From DATGMP01 sp035293565 (lineage in GTDB: Bacteria > Pseudomonadota > Alphaproteobacteria > BOG-932 > Roseiterribacteraceae), in assembly GCA_035293565.1 (NCBI GenBank), contig DATGMP010000162.1, positions 10,969 through 74,968 of the forward strand: a stretch of DNA of 64,000 nt, given 5' to 3'. Numbering within the stretch: the first letter of the stretch is position 1; the number at the start of each line of letters is the position of its first letter. Positions 55,550 to 64,000 of this stretch are shown here, one piece after another. Below the pieces are notes generated by a model that ran no database searches, was not told the origin of the DNA, and saw only the letters and a program-made list of their open reading frames with translations. The position numbers and the translations under genes are program-made.

Positions 55550-57274
55550 ATGGTAGTTAACGAGACCGATCGCCGGCTCTTCGAGCGATCGCTGGCCGCT
55601 CGCCTGATCGAGGCGGGAAAGCTTGAAGAACCTGCTCTCGACCGCGTTTTGCGCTTGCAGGCGACGAGCGAGGAGCGCCTCGAGGCGTTGCTCATCAAGC
55701 TTGGCCTGACCGGCGAACGCGATGTCGCGGAAGCCTTTGCGGCCGAGCTCGATTTGCCCGTCGCCGCACCCGCCGACTTCCCCGAGATGCCCGTCCTCGA
55801 GGGCAAGATCAGCAAGAAATTCCTGCGCCAGACCAGCGTGATCCCGCTTGCAGACACGGCCGAGGGGCTGGTCCTCGCCATGGTCGATCCGCTCGACGCC
55901 TTCACGGTCCGCGCCATGGAGATGGCGAGCGGCAAGCCGGTGCTGCGGCGCGTGGCGCTGCCATCCGATGTCGAGGCGGCTTATGCGCGGCTTTACGAAG
56001 CCGAGAAGAGCGCGCTCGGACACATCGTCGACAACATCGACGCCGAGGCGACGGGCGATGACGAACTCACCGAGGACGTCGATCGGCTGCGCGACCTCGC
56101 GAGCGAAGGGCCCGTCATCCGCCTCGTCAACCATCTCATCACCCGCGCGGTCGAGAGCCGCGCCTCCGACATCCATATCGAGCCGTTCCAGAACCGCCTC
56201 GCGCTCCGCTATCGCATCGATGGCATTCTGCGCGACATGACGGCGCCGCCGATGCGGCACCGCGCGGCGATCATCTCGCGCATCAAGATCATGGCGAAGC
56301 TCAACATCGCCGAGCGACGGCTGCCGCAGGACGGGCGCATTCGTCTCGCGGTGCAAGGCCGCGAATTCGACCTCCGGGTCTCGACCGTGCCGACGCTTCA
56401 TGGCGAGAGCGTCGTCATGCGCATTCTCGACCGCACGAGCCTCGTTCCGGAACTCTCCGCTTTGGGATTTCTCGACGAGACCGTGGAGCCCTTCCTGCGG
56501 GTCCTGGAACAGCCCCAGGGCATCATCCTGGTGACGGGCCCCACCGGCAGCGGCAAGACCACGACGCTTTATACTTGCCTCCAACGCCTCAATTCGCCGG
56601 AAAAGAAGCTCTTTACCGTCGAGGATCCCGTCGAGTATCAGCTCGAAGGCGTCAACCAGATCCAGGTGAAGCCGCAAATCGGCCTCAGCTTTGCCCAGGT
56701 CCTGCGTTCCATTCTCCGCCAGGACCCCGACATCATCATGATCGGCGAGATGCGCGATCTCGAGACAGCGCAGATCGGCATCCAGGCGGCGCTCACCGGC
56801 CATCTCGTGCTCTCGACGCTGCACACCAACAACGCGGCCGCCACGGTGACACGGCTCCTCGACATGGGCGTCGAGGATTATCTCGTGACCTCCACCATCA
56901 CCGGCGTGCTCGCCCAGCGTCTGGTGCGCAAGCTCTGTGCCGAGTGCCGCGAGCCCTATACCGCCCTTCCCGAGCTCGTCGAGCAGCTACGGATGCCGGT
57001 CGGCGGCGGCGCACCGGTCACGCTTCACCGCGCCCACGGCTGCGACGCCTGCCGCGGTACCGGCTATCGCGGGCGCATCGCCGTTCTCGAATTCCTCGCC
57101 ATGTCCGATCCGTTGCGCCGGCTGGTGCTGCGCCATGCCGAGTCCGGCGAGATCCATCGCGTGGCGGCCGAGGAAGGCATGCATTCGATGTACGAGGACG
57201 GCATCCGCAAGGCGTTGATGGGCACCACCTCGATCGAGGAAGTCCTGCGCGTGACGCGGGATGTCGTGCAGTGA
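55550..57274 (+). CDS. gspE: Type II secretion ATPase GspE
   Basis: 574 residues from the ATG at 55550 (frame open to a TTG at 55532). Walker A GPTGSGKTTT (about residues 330-339), the zinc CxxC pairs (CAEC and CDAC, about residues 463 and 499) and the Asp/His box region around QDPDIIMIGEMRD. It powers the pseudopilus. Stop overlaps gspF start. Confidence 0.95.
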   Translation: MVVNETDRRLFERSLAARLIEAGKLEEPALDRVLRLQATSEERLEALLIKLGLTGERDVAEAFAAELDLPVAAPADFPEMPVLEGKISKKFLRQTSVIPLADTAEGLVLAMVDPLDAFTVRAMEMASGKPVLRRVALPSDVEAAYARLYEAEKSALGHIVDNIDAEATGDDELTEDVDRLRDLASEGPVIRLVNHLITRAVESRASDIHIEPFQNRLALRYRIDGILRDMTAPPMRHRAAIISRIKIMAKLNIAERRLPQDGRIRLAVQGREFDLRVSTVPTLHGESVVMRILDRTSLVPELSALGFLDETVEPFLRVLEQPQGIILVTGPTGSGKTTTLYTCLQRLNSPEKKLFTVEDPVEYQLEGVNQIQVKPQIGLSFAQVLRSILRQDPDIIMIGEMRDLETAQIGIQAALTGHLVLSTLHTNNAAATVTRLLDMGVEDYLVTSTITGVLAQRLVRKLCAECREPYTALPELVEQLRMPVGGGAPVTLHRAHGCDACRGTGYRGRIAVLEFLAMSDPLRRLVLRHAESGEIHRVAAEEGMHSMYEDGIRKALMGTTSIEEVLRVTRDVVQ

Positions 57275-58491
57275 TGCGCTTTCGCTATGAGGCCGTCTCC
57301 GCGTCGGGCGAGCTCGTCGCGGGCGAGATGGAGGCGGAGAACCAGGCCGCGGTCATCGCCCGGTTGCAAAACCAAGGCCATGTGCCCATCCGCGCCGACG
57401 AGGCGTCGGTCTCCTTCCTGTCGCGCCTCATGTCCTGGGAGTTTCGCGCCTGGAAGAAGCGGCCGGTGCGCAACCTTGCGCTGCTGACGCAGCAGCTCGC
57501 GACTCTCCTTCATGCGGGCCTCTCGCTCGATCGCGCGCTCGAACTCGCGCAGACCGTGGTCGCGAAGGAATCCGAGCGGGAATGTCTTCACGCCGTGCTC
57601 GACAAGGTGCGCGGCGGCAGCTCGCTTGCCGACGCGATGGCGACGCGCTCCGACGTGTTTCCCAAATTCTATGTCGGCATGGTGCGCGCCGGCGAAGCCG
57701 GCGCCTCGCTCGACTCGACGCTGCGCCACCTCGCGGAATTTCTCGAGAAGTCGCAGGCGGCGCGGCAGCAAATCGTTTCCGCGCTGATCTATCCGATGAT
57801 CGTGCTCGTCACCGGCGCTCTATCGATTGCCGTCCTGTTCGGCTTCGTCCTGCCGCGCTTTCGTCCGCTCTTCGAGGAGGCCGGCGCCAACCTGCCCTTT
57901 GCCGCTCAGGCCATCTTGGCCGTTACCGACGTACTGAACGGCTATTGGTGGGCCATTCTCGCCGCGCTCGCGCTCATCGCCGCGGCGATTGCACAGCAAT
58001 TCCGCCGCGACGAGGCCCGGCGGAAATGGGACCGCCGTCTGCTCCGGCTGCCGCTCCTGGGCGATCTCGTCACCAAGGCCGAAATCGCTCGCTTCAGTCG
58101 CACGCTCGGCACCCTCCTGAGAAACGGCGTCTCGCCCTTGGCGGCGCTCGCGATCACTCAGGAAGTGCTCAGCAACAGCGCGGTGGCCGAAGCCGTTGGC
58201 GCCGTGGCCGACAGCCTGAAGCAGGGCAAAGGACTCGCGGAGCCACTATCGCATACGACCGTCGTTCCGATCCTCGCGGTCCAGCTCATCCGCGTGGGCG
58301 AGGAGACGGCGCGTCTTGAGGAGATGCTTCTCAAGGTCGCCGAGATCTTCGACGAGGAGGTCAGGCGCAGTGTCGAGCGGTTGATGGCCCTGCTCGTGCC
58401 GGGGATCACTATTGCGTTGGGCGTCGTGGTGGCCGTCGTCATCGGCTCGATATTGACCGCCGTTTTGAGCGTCTACGAACTCGCCGTTTGA
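57274..58491 (+). CDS. gspF: Type II secretion inner-membrane protein GspF
   Basis: 405 residues; duplicated GspF domain with LTQQLATLLHAGLSLDRALE and the copy SRTLGTLLRNGVSPLAALAI, plus four or so hydrophobic segments. Ends with LSVYELAV. Overlaps the gspE stop (ATG at 57274). Confidence 0.93.
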   Translation: MRFRYEAVSASGELVAGEMEAENQAAVIARLQNQGHVPIRADEASVSFLSRLMSWEFRAWKKRPVRNLALLTQQLATLLHAGLSLDRALELAQTVVAKESERECLHAVLDKVRGGSSLADAMATRSDVFPKFYVGMVRAGEAGASLDSTLRHLAEFLEKSQAARQQIVSALIYPMIVLVTGALSIAVLFGFVLPRFRPLFEEAGANLPFAAQAILAVTDVLNGYWWAILAALALIAAAIAQQFRRDEARRKWDRRLLRLPLLGDLVTKAEIARFSRTLGTLLRNGVSPLAALAITQEVLSNSAVAEAVGAVADSLKQGKGLAEPLSHTTVVPILAVQLIRVGEETARLEEMLLKVAEIFDEEVRRSVERLMALLVPGITIALGVVVAVVIGSILTAVLSVYELAV

Positions 58492-58503
58492 AAGGAAGGA
58501 ACC

Positions 58504-58977
58504 TTGCCGCCTGTTCCCTTGCATCTTCTCGCGCCGCCGGCCGATCGGCCGCGCCCTCGCGATCGAGCGACGCGCGAGGCGGGCTTCACCCTCGTCGAAT
58601 TGCTCGTCGTGTTGGCGATCCTCGGCCTCATTGTGGCGCTGGTGTCGCCGCAGGTCCTCAAATATCTCGGGCGCGCCAAGACCGACACGGCACGCATCGA
58701 GATCCAGAGCCTCTCCAACGCGCTCGATCTCTATCACCTCGACCTCTCGCGCTTTCCCACCCAGCAGGAAGGGCTCCAAGCCCTGGTCGAGCCGCCATCG
58801 GGGGCGGATAAGTGGAACGGGCCTTACCTCAAGCAGAAGAAGGTGCCGCTCGATCCCTGGGGGCGGCCCTATATCTATCGGATTCCCGGAGAGCACGGCG
58901 AATACGATCTCTACACGCTGGGCGCCGACAATGCCCCGGGCGGAACCGGCGAGAACCAGGATATCGGCAATTGGTGA
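58504..58977 (+). CDS. gspG: Major pseudopilin GspG
   Basis: 157 residues with a long leader, cleavage site G|FTLVELLVVLAILGL and the typical GspG end: SRFPTQQEGLQALVEPPSG and WGRPYIYRIPGEHGEYDLY. TTG start at 58504. Main subunit of the pseudopilus. Confidence 0.95.
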   Translation: MPPVPLHLLAPPADRPRPRDRATREAGFTLVELLVVLAILGLIVALVSPQVLKYLGRAKTDTARIEIQSLSNALDLYHLDLSRFPTQQEGLQALVEPPSGADKWNGPYLKQKKVPLDPWGRPYIYRIPGEHGEYDLYTLGADNAPGGTGENQDIGNW

Positions 58978-58983
58978 GTTGGC

Positions 58984-59484
58984 ATGGCATCGAAGGGTTT
59001 CACCCTTGTCGAGATGCTGGTGGTGCTGGCGATCATGGCGCTCATCGTCGCCGTCGTGCCGCCCTTCCTCGGCGGCGGACATTCGCGGGCCGAACTCGCG
59101 GCGACCGCGCGCGCCATCGAGGCCGCGTTGCGCGAGACGCGCAGCCTCGCCATTCGGCAGGGGCGCAGCGAGGCCTTCATCATCGATGCCGCATCGGGCA
59201 GCTATCGCGGCGGCGATAAGGATCGGACCCGCCATGTTCCCAACGGCATTCGCCTGTCGCTCTTCACCGCCGCCGACGGCCCGCCCGCGGGCAGTGACGG
59301 CGGCGATGCCGCCTCCGAGCGGAAACCCGGCGACGCGCCGCCAGCCCTGCGCTTCTTCGCCGATGGCAGCTCGACCGGCGGCGGCGTCCATCTTCGGCAA
59401 GGGACCCGCCGCTCCGACATCGTGGTGGATTGGCTCACCGGCCGCGTATCGCTCCTTGACGACGGACGCCAGGCGACACGCTGA
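58984..59484 (+). CDS. gspH: Minor pseudopilin GspH
   Basis: 166 residues: short leader MASKG|FTLVEMLVVLAIMAL, then the GspH-like body (LAIRQGRSEAFIIDAASG). Follows gspG by 6 bases. Its last part overlaps gspI start. Confidence 0.9.
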   Translation: MASKGFTLVEMLVVLAIMALIVAVVPPFLGGGHSRAELAATARAIEAALRETRSLAIRQGRSEAFIIDAASGSYRGGDKDRTRHVPNGIRLSLFTAADGPPAGSDGGDAASERKPGDAPPALRFFADGSSTGGGVHLRQGTRRSDIVVDWLTGRVSLLDDGRQATR

Positions 59485-59875
59485 CGACGCCGGCTTCACG
59501 CTCCTGGAGGTGCTGGTCGCCTTCACCATCGCTTCCTTCCTCCTGGTCGCCATCTTGCGTGCCCTGACCCTGGGGCTCGACGGCAGCCAGCGCTCGGAAG
59601 CCTATACGCGCGCGACGATTCTCGCCGAATCCACGCTCGACGCCATGGGCGTGACATCGCCGCTCCGCGATGGCGAGGAGGCCGAGCTGCAAAAGGGTGC
59701 GTTCCACATCACCGCCTCGGTCCACCGCTACAGCGATCCGAGCCTGCCCAGCGGCCCCGCTCAATATCTTGTGCTCTACCGCCTCTCGGCCACGGTGAGC
59801 TGGCGGGAGCGGCGGCAGGAGCGCTCGTTCTCACTTCAAACGCTTCGCCTGGCGCCGGCGCAGAATCCGTCATGA
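59456..59875 (+). CDS. gspI: Minor pseudopilin GspI
   Basis: 139 residues from a TTG start at 59456, which overlaps gspH by 29 bases. Prepilin site DDAG|FTLLEVLVAFTIASFLLV. No good RBS before the TTG; translational coupling to gspH is likely. The remainder matches GspI size. Confidence 0.82.
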   Translation: MTTDARRHADDAGFTLLEVLVAFTIASFLLVAILRALTLGLDGSQRSEAYTRATILAESTLDAMGVTSPLRDGEEAELQKGAFHITASVHRYSDPSLPSGPAQYLVLYRLSATVSWRERRQERSFSLQTLRLAPAQNPS

Positions 59876-60513
59876 GGCGCGCTTGCATGCCACCACGCCG
59901 GCGATCCCAGGGCTTCACGCTCGTCGAGCTGCTGATCGCGATCACGCTTTTCGCGCTGCTCTCGACGCTGTTGTTCGGCAGCTTGCGCTTTGGCACGCGC
60001 GCAACGGACAGTGGAACGGCGCGGATGGAGCGGACGGCCGAGCTTGCCACCGCGACGAACTTCCTGCGCAATCAATTGTCCGACGCGCAGCCTTTGCCGA
60101 TGAGCGATGGCGGCAATCAATCCGTCGCCTTCGACGGCGAGCCCGACAGCCTCGAATTCGTGGGATTGCCGCCAGCCTATCTTGCGCCGGGCGGCTGGCA
60201 CGTGCTGCAACTCGTCACGGAAAAGCAGGGCCGCCGGAGTCGATTGATGCTGCGAATGCGGCTCATCTTCACGGACGGGCGGTCGGCCGCGGTATCCGAC
60301 GCCCGCAGTTCGGTGCTTCTCGACCACGTCAAGATGGTGGAATTCGCGTATTTCGGCGCGCTCGAAAACGAGGAGAAGCCGGAATGGCATGAGCGGTGGC
60401 AGGGCGCCCCGCATCTGCCCAGGCTGGTGCGGCTGCGCATCACCTTTGCCGATGGCGAGGAGGCACCGGACCTGATCATCGCCTTGCGGCCGGCGCCGCC
60501 CCCGCTATCTTGA
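59872..60513 (+). CDS. gspJ: Minor pseudopilin GspJ
   Basis: 213 residues; leader with G|FTLVELLIAITLFALLS and a GspJ-like C-terminal part (DHVKMVEFAYFGALENEEK). Overlaps gspI by 4 bases (ATGA). No gspK follows in this window. Confidence 0.9.
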   Translation: MRRACMPPRRRSQGFTLVELLIAITLFALLSTLLFGSLRFGTRATDSGTARMERTAELATATNFLRNQLSDAQPLPMSDGGNQSVAFDGEPDSLEFVGLPPAYLAPGGWHVLQLVTEKQGRRSRLMLRMRLIFTDGRSAAVSDARSSVLLDHVKMVEFAYFGALENEEKPEWHERWQGAPHLPRLVRLRITFADGEEAPDLIIALRPAPPPLS

Positions 60514-60560
60514 CGCGTCCGAAGGCGCCGCGTCAGACCAGGATCGAAGGGGAGAAGCCG

Positions 60561-61679
60561 ATGCCCATCCAACCGAACGGCCAACCGCCCTTCCGCGCCG
60601 ATCACATCGGCAGCCTTTTGCGGCCGCCGCGCCTCCGCCAAGCCTTCCGTCAGCACGCCGCGGGCGAGATCGACGATGCCGGGTTCCGGCGCATTCAGGA
60701 CGAGAGCATTCGCGACGTGCTCCGGCTCCAGCGGGAGGCCGGGCTCGGCGTGGCGACGGACGGCGAATTCCGCCGTGGCTCCTATTGGAGCCGCTTCGTC
60801 GAATTGACAGACGGACTCGAGGTGCGCGAGGCTCTTTTCAAATTCCGCGACGATCACGGCCACGAGCAGAGTTTCACCGCGCCGCATGTCACGGGCAAAG
60901 TGCGCCGACGCCGGCCGATTACCCTCGACGAGTTCACCTTCCTGCGCGATGCCGGCACCGCGGTGGCGAAAATCACCATGCCCTCGCCTTCAACCATGCA
61001 TTTCTGGCGCGGCCGGCACTATGCCGATCCGGGCGTCTATGCCGATGCCGCCGCCTTCTTCCGCGACCTTGGAGCCGTCTATCGCGGCGAGATCGCGGAC
61101 CTTGCCGCGGCCGGCTGTCGCTATGTACAGCTCGACGAGGTGGCGCTCGCCATGCTCTGCGATCCGCAGGCGCGCGAGCGGATGAAGGCCGACGGCAACG
61201 CCCCCGAATTGCTTGTCGATCTCTATGTCGAAGCAATCAATGAAGCCGTGGCCGACCGTCCCGCCGGCATGACCATCGGCATCCATATGTGCCGCGGCAA
61301 CTTCAAGGGCCAATATCTGGCGGAAGGCGGCTATGAATCGGTGGCGGAGACGCTGTTCCAGCGTGCTCGGGTCAACCATTTTCTCCTCGAATTCGACACG
61401 CCGCGCGCCGGTGACTTCGCGCCGCTGCGCTTCGTGCCCAAGGACAAAGGTGTTGTGCTCGGGCTCGTCAGCTCGAAATCTCCCGAGCTCGAGCCCATTG
61501 ACCTCCTGAAGCGCCGGATCGACGAGGCGACACGCTATCTAGAGGTCGAACGGCTCGCGGTCAGTCCGCAATGCGGCTTCGCCAGCACCGTCGCCGGCAA
61601 CCCGGTGACCGTGGCGGATCAGAATGCAAAGCTGCGGCGCGTCGTCGAGACCGCCCTGGCGGTCTGGGGGAGCGCCTGA
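60561..61679 (+). CDS. MetE-like cobalamin-independent methionine synthase family protein
   Basis: 372 residues from ATG with GGGGAG upstream. UROD/MetE-like fold with zinc ligands suggested by GIHMCRGNFKGQ and SPQCGFAST, and N-terminal DHIGSLLRPP. It is shorter than full MetE and resembles the C-terminal-half enzymes. It sits between gspJ and gspL, an unexpected place. Substrate unknown. Confidence 0.88.
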   Translation: MPIQPNGQPPFRADHIGSLLRPPRLRQAFRQHAAGEIDDAGFRRIQDESIRDVLRLQREAGLGVATDGEFRRGSYWSRFVELTDGLEVREALFKFRDDHGHEQSFTAPHVTGKVRRRRPITLDEFTFLRDAGTAVAKITMPSPSTMHFWRGRHYADPGVYADAAAFFRDLGAVYRGEIADLAAAGCRYVQLDEVALAMLCDPQARERMKADGNAPELLVDLYVEAINEAVADRPAGMTIGIHMCRGNFKGQYLAEGGYESVAETLFQRARVNHFLLEFDTPRAGDFAPLRFVPKDKGVVLGLVSSKSPELEPIDLLKRRIDEATRYLEVERLAVSPQCGFASTVAGNPVTVADQNAKLRRVVETALAVWGSA

Positions 61680-61848
61680 GCCAATTCAGGCATTGCGGGC
61701 GGAAGCGTCGGCAATTTCGCAAGGTGAAGACGCGAGGGATAGTCGAGCTTTTTAACCTTTATCCCCCGCCATTGACAAAACAGGGGCTTTGATCCGTCAT
61801 CTCCTTTCGTCATTCCTTTCGCCTTTTTGACCCAGCGTGCGCGTTCCC

Positions 61849-62952
61849 ATGTCCCGGCTTCAAACAGCGTTTCTCCCCTCTCTCCAAGCGGCGTGGCGTT
61901 GGTGGACGGGCGAACTTGTCGGGCTGGTGCCGCGGCCACTCCGCCAGAAGCTGCTCGGATCGCCGGGACGACTGGTGCTGGTCATTGGCGAAGCCGGCGC
62001 CGCAACGTTCGTCTTGCAGAGCGGGGATCGGGAGGAAGCGCTCGCTCAGGTCGATCTGTCGTCGGAAAAGCTCGGCGATTTCCGACAAATCCTCGCAGCG
62101 ATCCGCTCGCGGTTCCCGGGCGCGGCGGCGACCGCCGTGGTCCGCATGCCGGCCGAAGCGGCGCTGCGCACGACAATGAGCCTGCCGCTCGCCGCGCAAG
62201 CCAATCTGGCGCAGGTCGTGTCGTTCGAGCTTGATCGTCGGACGCCGTTCAAAAGCGACGAGATCTATTACGCTCACCGCTTGCTCAAGCGGGACAACGC
62301 GGCGCAACGCTTGATCATCGAGCTCACGGTGGTGCCGCGCGCGGCGATCGACGACATCGTGGCCCTGGCGGAGCGGCTCGGTCTCGATCTCGACGTTGTC
62401 GAGGCGGCGAGCCCGGATCCGAGCATCGGCGCGTCCGGCAATCTGCTTCCGGCACGGCCGCAACCCTTGACCGCGCGCCTGCCGAATATGGCGCTTGCCG
62501 GGCTCGCCGGGCTTGCCTTGATCCTCGCCTGCACAGCCCTTGCCATCCCGCTCTATCGGGCGCACGCAACGGCCGGAGAGTTGTCTCTCCAGCTCGCCGA
62601 AGCCAAGCGGCAGGCCGATGAGAGCATCCGCTTGCAGAAGGAGATCGAAGCCGAAATCCAGGAGAGCGGCTTTCTCGGAAATCGGAAGCGTCAGGCAGCG
62701 TCCGTTTCAGAGACGCTTGACGCGCTCACGCGCCTTCTGCCGGACGATACTTATCTGACCGAGGTCGAGATTTCGAATGGCGATGTGCAAATCAGCGGGA
62801 TCACCGCTTCCGCATCGACGATTCTCGGCTTGCTTGATCAATCGCAACGATTTTCCGACGCCGTCTTCCGCTCGCCCGTGATCCAGGATCAGCGGACCAG
62901 CCGCGAGCAGTTCAATATCGGTGCGAAAATCGTGGCTCGGAAGCATCCATGA
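61849..62952 (+). CDS. gspL: GspL-like (PilN-domain) type II secretion protein
   Basis: 367 residues. Cytoplasmic actin-like region (LRTTMSLPLAAQANLAQVVSFELDR), then one transmembrane helix (MALAGLAGLALILACTALAI) and a periplasmic domain with a coiled segment. This is the GspL/PilN layout. ATG at 61849 or GTG at 61837. It pairs with gspM. Confidence 0.87.
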   Translation: MSRLQTAFLPSLQAAWRWWTGELVGLVPRPLRQKLLGSPGRLVLVIGEAGAATFVLQSGDREEALAQVDLSSEKLGDFRQILAAIRSRFPGAAATAVVRMPAEAALRTTMSLPLAAQANLAQVVSFELDRRTPFKSDEIYYAHRLLKRDNAAQRLIIELTVVPRAAIDDIVALAERLGLDLDVVEAASPDPSIGASGNLLPARPQPLTARLPNMALAGLAGLALILACTALAIPLYRAHATAGELSLQLAEAKRQADESIRLQKEIEAEIQESGFLGNRKRQAASVSETLDALTRLLPDDTYLTEVEISNGDVQISGITASASTILGLLDQSQRFSDAVFRSPVIQDQRTSREQFNIGAKIVARKHP

Positions 62953-63614
62953 CCGTGACGATGACGCCGCTCGTCAGCCGGCTCCTGGCCTTGGCGATCC
63001 TCTTGGGCGTGGCCGGTGTCGGCTACGCGGGATTGGTCCAGCCGGTGCTCGACGATTATCGCGCGACGCGCCAATCGATCGACGAGATGGAGTCGGCCAT
63101 TGCGCGCTATCGCAAAGTGGGCGACGAGCTCGCCTCCCGCCGCGCCGCCCTCGCCGCTCTCACCCAACAGCAAGCCGCCAGCAGCGGGTTCTTGCAGGGC
63201 ACCAATGATTCCCTCGTGGCAGCGCAGATCCAGAACCGGCTGAAGACCATCGTCGAAGCCGCGCATGGCGAGCTCAAGAGCACGCAGGTGCTTCCGGTTC
63301 AGGAAGAGGGCCGCTATCGTCGCGTGACGATCCGCGGCCAGATGCAATTGCAATTGCCTGCCGCGCAGCGCGTGTTCTACGGGATCGAGACCGCCACGCC
63401 GCTGCTCTTCCTCGACAATCTCAATATTCGCACGGCGGTGCCGGAGCGGCGCCGCGATCGCACGACCGTTCCGACCTCACTCGACGTGCGCTTCGATATC
63501 TACGGCTATATCCGCAATCCGAAGACAGCCCAGGACCGTCCCGCCGTCGCTTCTTCCGGCGAGGCGAAGGCGGCGTCGAACGATCTCACGAGGACCCGCG
63601 CGCCATCGGAATGA
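62949..63614 (+). CDS. gspM: GspM-like type II secretion protein
   Basis: 221 residues: N-terminal membrane helix (LLALAILLGVAGVGYAG), long helical part (DYRATRQSIDEMESAIARYR) and a ferredoxin-like end (VTIRGQMQLQLPAAQRVFY). Matches the T2SSM-b group. Overlaps gspL by 4 bases. Acts with gspL in the inner membrane. Confidence 0.87.
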   Translation: MTVTMTPLVSRLLALAILLGVAGVGYAGLVQPVLDDYRATRQSIDEMESAIARYRKVGDELASRRAALAALTQQQAASSGFLQGTNDSLVAAQIQNRLKTIVEAAHGELKSTQVLPVQEEGRYRRVTIRGQMQLQLPAAQRVFYGIETATPLLFLDNLNIRTAVPERRRDRTTVPTSLDVRFDIYGYIRNPKTAQDRPAVASSGEAKAASNDLTRTRAPSE

Positions 63615-63718
63615 TCTACGCGACGCCGTCATAATTCTGCAACTCAACGACCATACAAAATGTGACTTCCGGGATCGATCGATCTCGGCATGTCGTGGCC
63701 GCATCCTGGTGCCAGCGA

Positions 63719-64000
63719 ATGAGGACCTGCATTGCCGCGCCGCCGGTCGGCGCCGCCACACCCGCCGTGACAGATGGTTCGAACGCGACGCTTAGACCCT
63801 GGTTGCCGCGGCTCGCGGCGGCGATCGCTCTGCTCCTCCTTTCCCCGGCTTGGTCCGCAAGCGCCGACGACCTTGCCGGCAGGGGCCATGTCCTCCCGGC
63901 CGGAACAGAAATCGACGGGGAATCGCTCTTTCAACCGCGCGAGATTTTTCGCTCCGAAGCCGCCGGCGGAATCAAATCCTACGCGGTCAAATTGGGCGAT
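63719..64000 (+). CDS. Secreted protein, 5' part only
   Basis: 94 residues in the window: a long leader with a hydrophobic signal segment (LAAAIALLLLSPAWSASA) followed by DDLAGRGHVLPAGTEIDGESL and ESLFQPREIFRSEAAGGIKSYAV. It could be the next secretion gene or an unrelated secreted protein; the sequence is cut by the window end. No domain can be assigned. Confidence 0.5.
   Translation, partial: MRTCIAAPPVGAATPAVTDGSNATLRPWLPRLAAAIALLLLSPAWSASADDLAGRGHVLPAGTEIDGESLFQPREIFRSEAAGGIKSYAVKLGD

Overview
The window reads as a high-GC alphaproteobacterial chromosome, probably Hyphomicrobiales or Rhodospirillales, judging from protein style, GC-rich third positions and a Hyphomicrobiales-type integrative conjugative element (ICE) backbone. 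Positions 1 to about 40105 look like the right part of an ICE. It ends at a 48-base 3' fragment of a tRNA-Glu(CTC) gene (40058-40105), the signature of an integration site. Positions 40106-64000 look like ordinary host chromosome.

ICE backbone, 1-16455. Almost all genes are on the minus strand: relaxase (partial), a conserved small protein, a lytic transglycosylase, a TraF-like S26 peptidase, an HTH protein, DUF736, a ParB-like protein (frameshifted), a small conserved protein, an ArdC-type antirestriction protein, DUF6499/DUF2285 and XRE regulators. A type IV AbiE toxin-antitoxin pair lies on the plus strand. Three long hairpin-forming leaders (1694-1838, 4065-4220, 11562-11738), each with a UUCG-type inner hairpin on the minus-strand transcript, precede backbone genes. 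A 3095-bp IS1595-family element (4633-7727) with 24-bp ends, an 8-bp target duplication and several passenger genes sits inside an otherwise continuous reading frame.

Metal cargo, 16474-39828. One long minus-strand array runs merF-like, a broken merB, merT, merP, merA, merB, a CC-containing small protein, and then a complete bufferin cluster: the RiPP precursor BufA1, the MNIO enzyme BufB, the DUF2063 partner BufC and a DoxX protein. A divergent merR lies upstream. A CusABC-type RND efflux system follows, whose CusB carries three metal-binding repeats. After it come periplasmic copper and thiol proteins (FixH-like, CcdA, TlpA, DUF411, multicopper oxidase), a cytochrome c, a CDF transporter and a frameshifted PbrR/CadR-like regulator. 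The array suggests mercury import and reduction, copper efflux and oxidation, and a peptide metallophore transcribed together.

Host chromosome, 40106-64000. This holds a SnoaL-like protein, an APH-type kinase, small lipoproteins, an MFS transporter, a patatin-like phospholipase with large inverted repeats downstream, a TPR-sulfotransferase, a cupin, an IlvD/EDD dehydratase and a beta-helix protein. It ends with a type II secretion cluster (gspO, E, F, G, H, I, J, then a MetE-like gene, then gspL and gspM) that runs to the window edge.
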